Source of the DNA: Paenibacillus sp. OV219
GTDB lineage: Bacteria > Bacillota > Bacilli > Paenibacillales > Paenibacillaceae
Assembly (NCBI RefSeq): GCF_900110075.1
Contig: NZ_FOCJ01000003.1
Coordinates: 1-64,000 of the forward strand
Direction: 5' to 3'
DNA length: 64,000 nt
Part shown: one piece after another, positions 49,508 through 58,853 of the stretch
Numbering within the stretch: the stretch's first letter is position 1
How the letters are laid out: each line of letters starts with the position of its first letter
Program-made: the position numbers and the translations under genes
The notes under the pieces: generated by a model
The model's database searches: none
Seen by the model: only the letters and a program-made list of their open reading frames with translations
Told to the model about the DNA's origin: nothing

Positions 49508-51082
49508 ATGAGTGTAATACGTTTGGAGAACGTCACGAAGAAGTATGAAGAGTCCATGATTTTTCGAGATATTTATTTTCGCGTTATCCAAGGGGAACGC
49601 ATCGGCCTTATCGGACGGAATGGCGCCGGCAAGTCGACGGTATTTAAGCTCATCATGGGCCAAGAAGAGCCGACGTCCGGCAAGGTGGAGATAGATACTC
49701 AGTCGCGGATCGGGTATTTCTCGCAATTCTCGGAACTGAGAGGAAGCCTGTCCGTTCAGCAAGAACTGGAAGCCTGCTTCGAGCAGGTGGCCCTTATTGA
49801 ACGTGAGCTGCAAGAGGTCGGAGACAAGCTGGGAATGGTTACCGACGATAGCGAAATGGACAGGCTGCTGGCGAGGCAGGCGGAGCTATTCGAGCAAATG
49901 GATCATCTCGATGGCTGGAACGTGTCCGTCGAGATTAACACGGTGCTTACGAAGCTAGGGTTTAACGACCGATCTCGCAATCAGCCGATCGATGAGTTGT
50001 CCGGAGGATGGCGTAACCGCGCGGCGCTCGCGAAGATGTTAATCGAGCTACCCGATGTCGTTCTGCTCGACGAGCCGACGAATTACTTGGATATGGAAGG
50101 CATCGCGTGGCTGGAGCAGTGGCTGTACCGATTCAAGGGAGCCATGATTCTGGTGTCGCATGACCGGCAATTTATCGACAAGGTCGTGACGCGCACGATC
50201 GAGATCGAGAACTATCATTTTCAAGAATACGAAGGCAACTATACCGACTACATCCGTAAGAAGAAAATGCGCAAGAAGGAGCTGGACCGCCAGTTCGAGT
50301 GGGAAGAAGAGCTGCTTCTTATGGAATCCGAGGCAATCGACGACCGTGCGAGCAGGAAGTCCGGTTCCAAGGACCGTCTCTCGCGTAAGCTGGCAGATAA
50401 TAAGAAGCGGATCGAGCCTCATCCCGTTAACGTGCTGATTACCGATATCTACGAGAAGCTGCGCTTCCCGGACAAGCTATGCGAAGTGAAGCAGATCGGG
50501 CAAACCTACGAGGGGCGGCAGATCTTCGAGAACGTTAGCTTCGATATCCAGAGGGAAGATCGCTTGGTCATCGTGGGACCGAACGGAAGCGGGAAATCCA
50601 CGCTCATTAAGGCGCTTACTGGGCAGGAGAATCCGGAGTCCGGAGAGGTTATCTGGGAGAAGGGCGTTAGCTACGCTTACTTCAACCGAATGTGGGAGGA
50701 GCTTGATCCGAAGGATACCGTCAGCCATGCGGTGAATACGTACGGATTGGGACTGGATGCTCCGCGCAAAAAGGTGAATAAGTTTCTGTCCATGCTGCAA
50801 TTCTCGGAAGCGGATCTAAGCAAGATGATCAGCCATCTGTCCGGCGGCCAGAAGGCTCGGGTGGCGCTAGCCAAGTGTCTTCTATCCGGTGCGGCGGTTA
50901 TCATCTTGGACGAGCCGACCAATCATCTGGATCTCATGAGCATTCAGGTCATGGAGCAAGCTCTGATCCACTTCCCCGGCGCCGTCATTACGGTCAGCCA
51001 TGATCGCTTCTTCATTGATAAGATTGGGACTAAGATGCTGACCTTCGATCCAGTAGCGGGAGTGAGCGAGCAGAATTTGTAG
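49508..51082 (+). CDS. ABC-F family ATPase
   Basis: A 524-residue protein with tandem ABC ATPase domains and no membrane segment. Walker A motifs are GRNGAGKST (about 40) and GPNGSGKST (about 355), signatures LSGGWRNR and LSGGQKAR, Walker B LLDEPTNYLD and ILDEPTNHLD. A basic, charged linker (about 245-295) joins the domains. It should act on the ribosome as a translation factor or protection protein; the subtype cannot be fixed. ATG 49508 follows AAAGGTG. It has typical codon use for the genome, unlike the ABC-F gene 2.8 kb upstream. Confidence 0.88.
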   Translation: MSVIRLENVTKKYEESMIFRDIYFRVIQGERIGLIGRNGAGKSTVFKLIMGQEEPTSGKVEIDTQSRIGYFSQFSELRGSLSVQQELEACFEQVALIERELQEVGDKLGMVTDDSEMDRLLARQAELFEQMDHLDGWNVSVEINTVLTKLGFNDRSRNQPIDELSGGWRNRAALAKMLIELPDVVLLDEPTNYLDMEGIAWLEQWLYRFKGAMILVSHDRQFIDKVVTRTIEIENYHFQEYEGNYTDYIRKKKMRKKELDRQFEWEEELLLMESEAIDDRASRKSGSKDRLSRKLADNKKRIEPHPVNVLITDIYEKLRFPDKLCEVKQIGQTYEGRQIFENVSFDIQREDRLVIVGPNGSGKSTLIKALTGQENPESGEVIWEKGVSYAYFNRMWEELDPKDTVSHAVNTYGLGLDAPRKKVNKFLSMLQFSEADLSKMISHLSGGQKARVALAKCLLSGAAVIILDEPTNHLDLMSIQVMEQALIHFPGAVITVSHDRFFIDKIGTKMLTFDPVAGVSEQNL

Positions 51083-51122
51083 ATGAGAATGGCCTATATG
51101 TTTCGTGTAAAGGAAGTTACTT

Positions 51123-52325
51123 ATGAACCCATCAATCAACAAATATTCGATGCATGTATTTATGTTTGTGTTCTACATATCCAATGCTTCGTTCGTTCCA
51201 TTCTTAAGTTACTGGTTCTCCCAGAAAGGGCTTAGCAACCAACAGATCGGATTTCTATACTCACTGGGACCGTTAATCGGACTTGCGGCTCAGACGGTCT
51301 GGGGTTATCTTAGCGATCGTTATGGAATAGGAAAGCGGTTGTTGATGGTGAGCTTAATGCTGACGCCGATCGTTACTTTCGGTTACTTGCTAGGCAAAGA
51401 GCGGTTTTACATGTATATCATTGTGTCTGCGGTATATTTCTTTCTGTCTTTGGCCGTGAGGCCCAATATGGAAGAAATTACGTTAAGCCATGCCAGGGCA
51501 AATGGTCAAAGCTATGGGGGAATCCGTGTATTAGGATCGGTCAGCTTTGCGCTCACAGTGACTCCGCTTGGCATTATGTACAATCACTTGGGCATTAATA
51601 TGATATTTGTTACTTATCTCGTTACGAGTTTAATTGCACTCTTAGCGTTGCTGCAAGTAAAACCGTCTTCTGAGGGGAAGAAAGCAAAAACAAATGCCAT
51701 GGCTGCCGGATTCCGTCAGTTAGCAACCAATCGCTATTTTGTGGTATTTCTACTGTCTGCTTTTTTGATCGGGCTTGCTAATGGCTTCAATATGGTGTTC
51801 TTCCCGTTACTTGTCAATAAATTAGGCGGAGAAGTAGCTCAGGAGCTCGGTGTGCTCAGCACGGTTTCAGCACTAAGCGAGTTACCGCTGTTTATTCTTT
51901 CTGCATACTTGCTGCGACGGTTTGGTTATTTCAATGTGCTCGCTTTTTGTGCGGGCGCTGCAACCCTTCGGTGGTTCGTGCTTTCCTTGGAACCGACGTT
52001 CCAGCTATTATTCATGAGCCAGATGCTGCATGGGATTACTTTCGGTTTGTACACAGCAGCGGCGGTCAATTTTATTTATGAAATGAGCCCTGGGGGCTTA
52101 AAGGCGACAGGCCAAACCATTTTCGCCATTATTGCTGGTAGTTTGGCGAGCCTTATTGCTAGCAGTAGTGGCGGCTGGATTATCGATCACTATGACTTTA
52201 ATGTGTTATATACAATAGGCTCAGTATTAGCCCTTATTTCCTCCTGTATCTTTATAGGTATGTCTATTATTCACAAGAAGAGCAGCCAGGGCCTTCGAAA
52301 TAAAAAAACGCTGAATCTCACATGA
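51123..52325 (+). CDS. MFS transporter
   Basis: A 400-residue major facilitator with about 12 membrane segments. The first half starts YSMHVFMFVFYISNASFVPFLSYWFSQKGL and has GYLSDRYGIGKR, the loop motif between segments 2 and 3. The pattern fits the MFS_1-like subgroup that includes phenylpropionate and nucleoside type carriers. The substrate is unknown. It begins 40 bases after the ABC-F gene, so co-transcription is possible and an efflux role would fit that neighbour. Confidence 0.85.
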   Translation: MNPSINKYSMHVFMFVFYISNASFVPFLSYWFSQKGLSNQQIGFLYSLGPLIGLAAQTVWGYLSDRYGIGKRLLMVSLMLTPIVTFGYLLGKERFYMYIIVSAVYFFLSLAVRPNMEEITLSHARANGQSYGGIRVLGSVSFALTVTPLGIMYNHLGINMIFVTYLVTSLIALLALLQVKPSSEGKKAKTNAMAAGFRQLATNRYFVVFLLSAFLIGLANGFNMVFFPLLVNKLGGEVAQELGVLSTVSALSELPLFILSAYLLRRFGYFNVLAFCAGAATLRWFVLSLEPTFQLLFMSQMLHGITFGLYTAAAVNFIYEMSPGGLKATGQTIFAIIAGSLASLIASSSGGWIIDHYDFNVLYTIGSVLALISSCIFIGMSIIHKKSSQGLRNKKTLNLT

Positions 52326-52451
52326 AACCTAACACTCAAAACTCAATCGCCTTGACAGGCGGAGTCCTCTCAAATTAATATTAAGTGGAGATGTCTCCGG
52401 TTAATATTTTTGCAGGGAGTCATAACCGGGCACGGAAGGAGTGCTTGACTC

Positions 52452-53102
52452 ATGAAGATCAAATGGTTTGGTCATTCTTCTTATCTGCTGACTTCGGATG
52501 CCGGAACGAGGATTCTCATCGATCCCTATTATAAGTTTCTTGGCTACCGCATGCCGGTACCGATTGAATCGGACATTGTCGTTGTTACGCATAATCATGG
52601 CGATCACAATAAGGTGAAGGCCGCTTCGGGCAATTATTTGCTTGTGAACGAACCGAAGGAATACAGCCTTGGCGATGTGAACATTAGCGGTTTCAAAACA
52701 TTCCACGACAAGGTGCAAGGCAAGAAAAGAGGGCCTAATATTGTTTTTCGCTTCCGGATGGACGGACTGACGATCTGTCATTGCGGAGATCTGGGGCATC
52801 TGCTCACAGAGGAACAAGTCCAAGCCATCGGCAAAGTGGACGTTCTCATCGTGCCCGTAGGGGGAAGGATGACGCTTGATGGGCCGGAGGCCGTTCAAGT
52901 GATGCGCCAATTGAAAGCGACTGTAGCGATTCCGATGCATTATAGTACAAAGGCATTGGGTATTCTCGGCAGGATCATCTTCGCTAAGGTAGACAAATTC
53001 CTCGAGGCTGCCGGAACGCAAACAACAGACGTGAAGGTATTAGACATATCTAAAGAAAGCCTCGCCGGATATGCCGGCGTCGTTACGATGGATTATAAAT
53101 AG
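52452..53102 (+). CDS. MBL-fold metallo-hydrolase (UlaG/UPF0173-like)
   Basis: A 216-residue metallo-beta-lactamase-fold protein. MKIKWFGHSSYLL and ILIDPYY are typical of UlaG-like hydrolases, the metal motif is THNHGDHNKV (about 48-57), and later ligands are in ICHCGDLGHLL and AIPMHYST. The natural substrate is unknown. GGAAGGAG lies upstream of the ATG, and a terminator shared with the converging ABC operon follows. Confidence 0.87.
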   Translation: MKIKWFGHSSYLLTSDAGTRILIDPYYKFLGYRMPVPIESDIVVVTHNHGDHNKVKAASGNYLLVNEPKEYSLGDVNISGFKTFHDKVQGKKRGPNIVFRFRMDGLTICHCGDLGHLLTEEQVQAIGKVDVLIVPVGGRMTLDGPEAVQVMRQLKATVAIPMHYSTKALGILGRIIFAKVDKFLEAAGTQTTDVKVLDISKESLAGYAGVVTMDYK

Positions 53103-53110
53103 GTACGTAA

Positions 53111-53145
53111 GAGAGAAGGGCACCCTCAAATGGGTGCCCTTTCTC
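53111..53145. terminator. Bidirectional terminator between the metallo-hydrolase and hrtA
   Basis: AAGGGCACCC (53116-53125) pairs with GGGTGCCCTT (53132-53141), followed by TCTC; it separates converging genes. Confidence 0.75.
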
Positions 53146-53179
53146 GTCAAGGGAGCATGAAACAATATGCTCTTATTAG

Positions 53180-53860
53180 CTACCTATCCTCGATCAAAGC
53201 TCCATCTTTCAAATGCATTACACGATCGCACAGCGGCAGTACCCGCTCGTCATGAGTGACCATGACAGCAGCTTTGCCCTCTGCTTTGACTTCCTCGGCG
53301 ATCATTCTTACAACATCCTGCCCACGCATGGCATCCAGGCTTGCCGTCGGTTCATCGGCGAATAAGACCGAGGGGCTGTTCATCCATGCACGTGCAATTG
53401 CGACTCGTTGTTTTTCGCCGCCGGATAGCTTATCAGGATAATATTGTTGTCGATGCGTTAATCCCATACGCTCAAGCAATTCGGCTGCACGCTTGGCCGC
53501 TGTAGCTGCATCCATCCCTGCCAGCTTCGCAACGAGCAGCAGTTGCTCCTTGACTTTGAGGTAAGGAACCAAGTTCGCGCTTTGGAATATGAAGCCGATC
53601 CGCTTAAGCCGAAGTTCCGCCAACATCTGCGCTTTCATCCCCGAGAGTGACACCCCAGCGATGGTGACTTCTCCGCCAGTGGGAGTCAACAAGGCTCCGG
53701 CAATGGAGAGGAAAGTGCTCTTCCCGGATCCCGATGGCCCCATTACGGCGACAAGCTCGCCTACATTTACTTGAAGAGATAGCTTGTTCAGTACCGTCAA
53801 TTCGAAATCCCCGTCATGAAATGTATGCGTTACTTCATTTATTTGTAGCAGCGGCTTCAT
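53180..53860 (-). CDS. hrtA: ABC transporter ATP-binding protein, HrtA-like
   Basis: A 226-residue ABC ATPase. Walker A GPSGSGKST (about 41-49), Q-loop with GFIFQSANLVPYLKV, signature LSGGEKQRVAIARA, and Walker B VLFADEPTASLD are intact. The block QSANLVPYLKV matches the heme-exporter ATPase HrtA as I know it. GGGAGGG precedes ATG 53860, which overlaps the permease stop (ATGA). With the adjacent permease it should export heme or a similar toxic compound, under control of the two-component system encoded just upstream. Confidence 0.82.
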   Translation of the reverse strand: MKPLLQINEVTHTFHDGDFELTVLNKLSLQVNVGELVAVMGPSGSGKSTFLSIAGALLTPTGGEVTIAGVSLSGMKAQMLAELRLKRIGFIFQSANLVPYLKVKEQLLLVAKLAGMDAATAAKRAAELLERMGLTHRQQYYPDKLSGGEKQRVAIARAWMNSPSVLFADEPTASLDAMRGQDVVRMIAEEVKAEGKAAVMVTHDERVLPLCDRVMHLKDGALIEDR

Positions 53861-54975
53861 GCGGTAGCCCTCCCTATTGCATCTAATGCATCCGTCCGGG
53901 CTACTTTGACCACCGATAATAATGAGCCAAGTATCGCCGTTACGATAAACAAGGAACAAGAGAGCATCAGAGTTGATGGATGAAGCTGAAACGGCATCGA
54001 TGACGGAAGTGCCGCGTAAACAACACGAATTAGTCCTAGACTAATCGCTAAGCTTCCTATCGTCAGTAACAGCACTTGGCCGACGACATTACGCGCCAAA
54101 TATCCTGTTCTCACACCAATTGCCTTAAGAATACCGAATTGACTGGTTTTCTGTATCGTGATCACATAGAAGAAGACGGCAAGCACCATTGCGGATATCA
54201 CGTACAAAAAGGCAATCATCATCAGAAGCGAGCTTTGCTCTTCTTTATAACCAGGAACGGCAGCTACAGTACTGCTCTTAGAGATGATTTCCGAATCCAT
54301 CAGCTTACTGCTTAGCTGAGCCACTTGGCTTCCTTTAGCTTTCAATGCAATCGCATTATACAATTTGACCGAGGAATCTTGTATGCCCACGGAGGTAAGT
54401 CCCTGCAGCTTCTGCCAATCCTTTTCATTCATAAACACGCTTGGCGTATGACTATAAGACTCGTTGGAGACAAACCCGCTCACCGTCCAGCTCATCCCGG
54501 TCATCTGATCGACTAGGATGCTACCGATCTTAATCCCGCCATCTTGGAGTTTGTGGTCCACCAGCACTTGCCCTTGCGTGTTATTTGTTATATTCTGACC
54601 TTCAACTACCTTTGGAGCGAGCCAGCTTGTCATATCAATCGCGAACATGGTCACTTCCGACTTCAAACTCAAACCCTTTTCTGTTAGTGTCGTCATCCGG
54701 ATGCTTAATGGAACCGCTTTGTTCTCACCTACAACTGAACGAGCAGTAGCTAGATCCGTTTCCGTCAATTGTGACCGTCCAAAACGACGATCCGAATCCT
54801 TTTCCAATATAAAGTGACTCGCCGACATATTTTTTATCGATGAAGCATTCGCATAAGCCAGTCCATTGGCTAATCCCGTCACAAACAAGACCAAAAATGA
54901 AACCAGCAGCATAATCGTTACGACCATCACATACCTCGTTTTTGCAAACCTCAGTTCCCTTAGTGCCAGATACAT
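53857..54975 (-). CDS. hrtB: ABC transporter permease, HrtB-like
   Basis: A 372-residue permease of the FtsX/MacB type. One N-terminal membrane segment (about 17-39, in RYVMVVTIMLLVSFLVLFVTG) precedes a large extracellular domain, and three more segments lie at the C-terminus (about 250-365). The start LALRELRFAKTRYVM and the SGLA/TGLANGL block resemble the heme permease HrtB. GGGAGGG lies before ATG 54975. Between it and the upstream kinase gene is a candidate HssR-binding direct repeat, so it may have its own promoter. Confidence 0.82.
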   Translation of the reverse strand: MYLALRELRFAKTRYVMVVTIMLLVSFLVLFVTGLANGLAYANASSIKNMSASHFILEKDSDRRFGRSQLTETDLATARSVVGENKAVPLSIRMTTLTEKGLSLKSEVTMFAIDMTSWLAPKVVEGQNITNNTQGQVLVDHKLQDGGIKIGSILVDQMTGMSWTVSGFVSNESYSHTPSVFMNEKDWQKLQGLTSVGIQDSSVKLYNAIALKAKGSQVAQLSSKLMDSEIISKSSTVAAVPGYKEEQSSLLMMIAFLYVISAMVLAVFFYVITIQKTSQFGILKAIGVRTGYLARNVVGQVLLLTIGSLAISLGLIRVVYAALPSSMPFQLHPSTLMLSCSLFIVTAILGSLLSVVKVARTDALDAIGRATA

Positions 54976-55016
54976 CGTTCATCCCTCCCTTGGTTCTGTA
55001 ACCAATTTAGGGTACG

Positions 55017-55036
55017 AAAATGAACGGCGGATGAAT
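55017..55036 (-). promoter_or_regulatory. Candidate HssR-binding direct repeat before hrtB
   Basis: On the minus strand ATTCATCCG-CC-GTTCATTTT forms two nine-base halves with an 11-base period. The known HssR box is GTTCATATT-N2-GTTCATATT; the second half matches 8 of 9, the first 5 of 9. It lies between the hssS stop and the hrtB start. Confidence 0.45.
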
Positions 55037-55042
55037 ACCAGA

Positions 55043-56422
55043 TTACAATTGCGGAAGCTTGACGACAAATACGGTACCGTGACCCAGCTGGCTGGTCACC
55101 TCAATCGATCCGTCATGCAATTGAACGATTTTCTTGACGATCGATAAACCCAAGCCGGTCCCTCCGGACTCGCGACCGCGCGATGGATCTACCCGATAGA
55201 ATCTATCGAATAGGAATGGCAGATTTTCTTCCGCTATACCGGAGCCTGTATCGGAAATCTTGATTTCATATCCGTCGTGAACCGATGCTGCGCGAAATGC
55301 AATCTCCCCGCCAACAGGTGTGTGTTTCACAGCGTTTACGAGCAGATTCGTCCAAACCTGGGAGAGCAGCAGTTCATCTCCCTTAAGGATCACCTCGTCT
55401 GGTACGGCAATAGAGAGAGCCAACATCTTATCTGTTAACTGCCATTCAAGTACTTGGGCGATCTGGCGAATCTGCGTGCGTAGTTGGAAGGGCTTCTTTA
55501 TGAGTGCGTTCGTGGATTCTTCCAATGAAGATAACGTCAGCAATTGCTTGCTTAGCCTGGACAAGTGACCGCTCTCTTCCGCAATGATCGTCGCATAGCG
55601 CACTCTTTCCTCTGCTTCGAGTTCCGGATTAATGAGCGATTGTGCGAACCCTTTAATCGAAGTTAGAGGCGACTGAATCTCATGGGATACATTGGACACG
55701 AATTGTTTGCGGGCTTGCTCGGCACGTTCCAATTCCCGGCTCATGCTCCTAAAGTGGGCTGCTAGCTGGCCGATCTCATCCCGTCGCTTCTCGGGCAGGG
55801 TCAGCTCGTATTGCCCAAGGGCAATACGCTTGGTTGCATCGGTTAAATGGGCAATCGGCTTGACCAAATATCGCGTACTAATTAAAAAGATCAGAACGCT
55901 AAACAGTACCGTGAGAAGACCGATCATCGCGAAAAAACTGCGAAGCTCACCGAACTGCAGCTCAACATCGGGCCTTAAGAACAGGGCGTAGCGTTTGTCT
56001 ATCAATTGCAGCGGAATACCGACCGTATTGCTTAAGCTATTATTAAAAAAACCTGAAATAAACGGCTTGTTAGGAAATTGAGCGACACCATGGTACACTC
56101 CACCTTCGAGCACGAGCTTGCGAGCAGCTGCCATCAGGTCTAACTGTCGAAAGCCATGACCATAATACTGTTCATTGCCTTGCTTATCCGTCACATAGAT
56201 CTCATAACCCGTCTGTGCAACGCTATTTAAGTAGGATTCCATTAATTCTGGATGCTGCTCCGTGAATAGCCTCATGTGGTTAGCGATGTCGATGAGTTTC
56301 TCGTCGTTAAAAGGCTTAAGCTTCATGTGGTAATAGATGTTCGATGCAAGAAACCCAAGAAGGCTGCTAATGAGTACCGCTGAGATTGTAATGATAAAGA
56401 CGCGGGAGTACAGCGACTTCAT
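55043..56422 (-). CDS. hssS: Sensor histidine kinase, HssS-like
   Basis: A 459-residue membrane kinase. Two membrane segments (about 8-30 and 165-187) flank an extracellular sensor region containing GVYHGVAQFPNKPFISGFF, which resembles the HssS sensor. A HAMP domain follows, then the phosphorylated histidine in FVSNVSHEIQSPLTS and the HATPase blocks NLLVNAVKHTP, DTGSGIAEE and [12 protein letters not shown] 56422 (GGAGGTG upstream) overlaps the regulator stop by four bases. By family, it senses heme stress and phosphorylates the partner regulator. Confidence 0.83.
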   Translation of the reverse strand: MKSLYSRVFIITISAVLISSLLGFLASNIYYHMKLKPFNDEKLIDIANHMRLFTEQHPELMESYLNSVAQTGYEIYVTDKQGNEQYYGHGFRQLDLMAAARKLVLEGGVYHGVAQFPNKPFISGFFNNSLSNTVGIPLQLIDKRYALFLRPDVELQFGELRSFFAMIGLLTVLFSVLIFLISTRYLVKPIAHLTDATKRIALGQYELTLPEKRRDEIGQLAAHFRSMSRELERAEQARKQFVSNVSHEIQSPLTSIKGFAQSLINPELEAEERVRYATIIAEESGHLSRLSKQLLTLSSLEESTNALIKKPFQLRTQIRQIAQVLEWQLTDKMLALSIAVPDEVILKGDELLLSQVWTNLLVNAVKHTPVGGEIAFRAASVHDGYEIKISDTGSGIAEENLPFLFDRFYRVDPSRGRESGGTGLGLSIVKKIVQLHDGSIEVTSQLGHGTVFVVKLPQL

Positions 56423-57099
56423 GGAGAAGGCACCTCCAACTTGTATCCGATTCCGCGTACGGTCTGAATGGTGAAATCCTGCTGGCATTCGGCAAATCGT
56501 TCCCGCAATCGCTTAATATGGACGTCTACAGTTCGGCTGTCTCCGGTGTAATCCGCGTCCCACACGAGGGTAATTAACTCTTCACGAGAGAACAAACGGC
56601 CCGGGTACTGGGCCAACTGAACAAGCAGCTCGAATTCTTTGAGTGGGAGCAGCAGTACTTCATCCCCGAGGGTAATTTCAAAGTTTTTGCTATCGATCAT
56701 TAATCGATTCAGACGGATCTTGTCCGTAGATATGCGGGAATATCTACGGAACAACGCCTTAATTCGGAACAATAGCTCCATTGGCTCGAAGGGTTTCGTC
56801 ATATAATCGTCGGTACCTCGCAGATAGCCTTGCTCCTTATCCGCCAACTGCTCGCGTGCTGTAAGCATAATAATTGGGATATCATAATTTTGCCGAATAT
56901 GCTCACACAACGCTAAGCCATCAAGCTTTGGCATCATCACATCGATGATCGCCATGGCGATAGAAGCTTCTTTCAGCAACTTGATGGCCTCCAGGCCATC
57001 GCGCGCTTCCACTACTTGATAACCGTCTCGCACCAATACGATCTTAAGCAATGAGCGTATATTCGAATCGTCATCTACAATTAACAGTTGCTTCGACAT
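56419..57099 (-). CDS. hssR: Response regulator, HssR-like
   Basis: An OmpR-family regulator of 226 residues. The receiver has the acidic residues of IVDDDSN, phospho-acceptor Asp53, and TARE...GTDDYMTKPFEP with the conserved lysine; the winged-helix domain (about 130-225) contains LPLKEFELL and RTVDVHIKRLRER. The string IPIIMLTAREQLADKEQ...GTDDYMTKPFE closely resembles HssR. AAGGAG fixes ATG 57099. It is the first gene of a four-gene operon hssR-hssS-hrtB-hrtA. Confidence 0.83.
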   Translation of the reverse strand: MSKQLLIVDDDSNIRSLLKIVLVRDGYQVVEARDGLEAIKLLKEASIAMAIIDVMMPKLDGLALCEHIRQNYDIPIIMLTAREQLADKEQGYLRGTDDYMTKPFEPMELLFRIKALFRRYSRISTDKIRLNRLMIDSKNFEITLGDEVLLLPLKEFELLVQLAQYPGRLFSREELITLVWDADYTGDSRTVDVHIKRLRERFAECQQDFTIQTVRGIGYKLEVPSP

Positions 57100-57289
57100 C
57101 GATAGTCTCCTTCTCCATAAAGCAATTCGAGCTTGCCGCAATTTGTATAACAGATTTGTTCCTAAACATCTGCTTCGATTTCAAGCTGTTGTTATTCCAA
57201 CATTATCACGTTACCGGGAAGCTACGCAAAATGTGGTGAATTGGAACATACTTTCACTTTAGTTTCGGTTAGATTAGATTAAGGGGATA

Positions 57290-57335
57290 TTGACATCAAT
57301 TTCTCTTCATCTTATTATTAAACTGACTGGTCAGT
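57290..57335 (+). promoter_or_regulatory. Beta-glucosidase promoter with palindromic operator candidate
   Basis: TTGACA (57290-57295) and TATTAT (57313-57318) are spaced by 17 bases, a strong promoter. A palindrome ACTGAC-TG-GTCAGT (57322-57335) sits at the expected transcription start, as a repressor site would. It lies in the 338-base gap between hssR and the glucosidase gene. Confidence 0.7.
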
Positions 57336-57371
57336 ACAACATGCGATTTGACCGAAGAGACAGACTGCTGA

Positions 57372-57407
57372 CTGTTTATTACACTGTTTATTGCAGTGTT
57401 TATTCCA
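57372..57407 (+). repeat. Three 12-bp tandem repeats upstream of the beta-glucosidase gene
   Basis: CTGTTTATTACA, CTGTTTATTGCA and GTGTTTATTCCA follow each other without a gap in the leader, just before the ribosome site AAGGAAGGGG. Confidence 0.8.
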
Positions 57408-57437
57408 GGCTTGATATCAAGGAAGGGGCACATATAA

Positions 57438-58775
57438 ATGTATACGCAATTTGGAAGGGAGTTTCTGTTCGGAACGGCCACAGCCGCCTATCAGATCGAA
57501 GGCGGTTGGAATGAGGACGGTAAGGGATTGTCGATTTGGGACAAGTTCTCCCATACGAAAGGCAAGATTCGTGACGGCAGCACGGGCGACGTGGCCTGTA
57601 ATACTTATCATGATTATCAGACGGATATCGACCTCATGAGCAGCCTTAAGATGGATGCTTACAGGTTCTCGATCAGTTGGTCGAGAGTGTTACCCGAAGG
57701 GAGGGGAAGGGTTAACCAGCAGGGGCTAGATTATTATGACCGTCTGGTAGACGCCCAGCTTGAAAAGGGGATACGACCGTTCGCAACGCTCTTCCATTGG
57801 GATACACCGTATGCCTTGTTTGAGAAATATAAAGGCTTTGCCGGCAGAGAAACCGCACAGTACTTTGCAGAGTATGCGGGACTTGTCGCCGGGCGTCTCG
57901 GAGATCGCGTCAAAGACTGGATTACGCTGAACGAGCCATGGGAGCACGCGATGATGGGGCATTTCCTCGGCGAGCACGCGCCTGGCATTCGAAATCCATG
58001 GACCTACTTTAAGGTTGCCCATCACCAGCTTTTTGGACATGGCCTGGCAGTGCAAGCCATGAGAAGCGTGCGCAATGACTTGAACATTGGCGTCACGCTC
58101 AGCCAGTTTCCTGTTTATCCGGCTAGCTACGAGGCGAGCGAGAAGGAGATGGAATCGGTCGAGATGGCGGATATGTTCATCAACCGGTTCTATTTGGATG
58201 GCGTATTTAAAGGGAAATATCCGGAGAAGCTGCTGTCGAAGCTGTGGCCGATCGCACCCAAGATTCATCGAGGAGATATGGAGACGATTAATCAGCCCAT
58301 TGATTTTCTAGGGGTTAATTATTACGGTCGAATTTTTGCCGCGAGAAAGGGGTACATTCCTTTCTTAAAAACATGGGTCGATAGAGGATATAGCGACGAA
58401 CGATATGCGCATCCGATTCTCGGTGCCCATGGCTATCCGGAGGGCTTTAAGGAGCTAGCCAAGCGCTATCGCGAGGATTATGGGAACCCTGTCGTCTATA
58501 TAACCGAGAACGGTACTGTAGGAGATGAGATTGCGGATAAAGATCGAATCGACTATCTTACCCACTATTTGAAGTCGCTGCGAGATGCCATTGACGAGGG
58601 CTCCGATATTAGAGGGTATTTCTATTGGTCGCTACTCGACAATTTCGAGTGGAATTCCGGGCTAGCTTGCCGAATGGGACTTCTCCATGTGAATCACGAG
58701 ACCGAGCAGCGCACCATTCGCGATAGCGGGTATTGGTTGCGGGATCTAATCTTGAATCAAGAAAGCAGAAAGTAG
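57438..58775 (+). CDS. Beta-glucosidase, glycoside hydrolase family 1
   Basis: A 445-residue GH1 enzyme. The N-terminal signature FGTATAAYQIEG is present, the acid/base is Glu166 in TLNEPW and the nucleophile is Glu357 in YITENG. WSLLDNFEW near the C-terminus holds substrate contacts. No phosphate-binding motif clearly separates it from 6-phospho types; the nearby GPH symporter (not a PTS) favours unphosphorylated beta-glucosides. No signal peptide is seen, so it is cytosolic. AAGGAAGGGG precedes the ATG. Confidence 0.93.
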   Translation: MYTQFGREFLFGTATAAYQIEGGWNEDGKGLSIWDKFSHTKGKIRDGSTGDVACNTYHDYQTDIDLMSSLKMDAYRFSISWSRVLPEGRGRVNQQGLDYYDRLVDAQLEKGIRPFATLFHWDTPYALFEKYKGFAGRETAQYFAEYAGLVAGRLGDRVKDWITLNEPWEHAMMGHFLGEHAPGIRNPWTYFKVAHHQLFGHGLAVQAMRSVRNDLNIGVTLSQFPVYPASYEASEKEMESVEMADMFINRFYLDGVFKGKYPEKLLSKLWPIAPKIHRGDMETINQPIDFLGVNYYGRIFAARKGYIPFLKTWVDRGYSDERYAHPILGAHGYPEGFKELAKRYREDYGNPVVYITENGTVGDEIADKDRIDYLTHYLKSLRDAIDEGSDIRGYFYWSLLDNFEWNSGLACRMGLLHVNHETEQRTIRDSGYWLRDLILNQESRK

Positions 58776-58785
58776 ACGCATAAGA

Positions 58786-58826
58786 AAAGGGGCTGCTGAA
58801 CGATTCGTCGTTCATCGGCCCCTTCG
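58786..58826. terminator. Bidirectional terminator between beta-glucosidase and GPH symporter genes
   Basis: AAGGGGC (58787-58793) pairs with GCCCCTT (58818-58824), and GAACGA (58798-58803) with TCGTTC (58808-58813) around TTCG. Confidence 0.8.
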
Positions 58827-58853
58827 TTTCCCATGACAAACGCCTAGTCTGGC

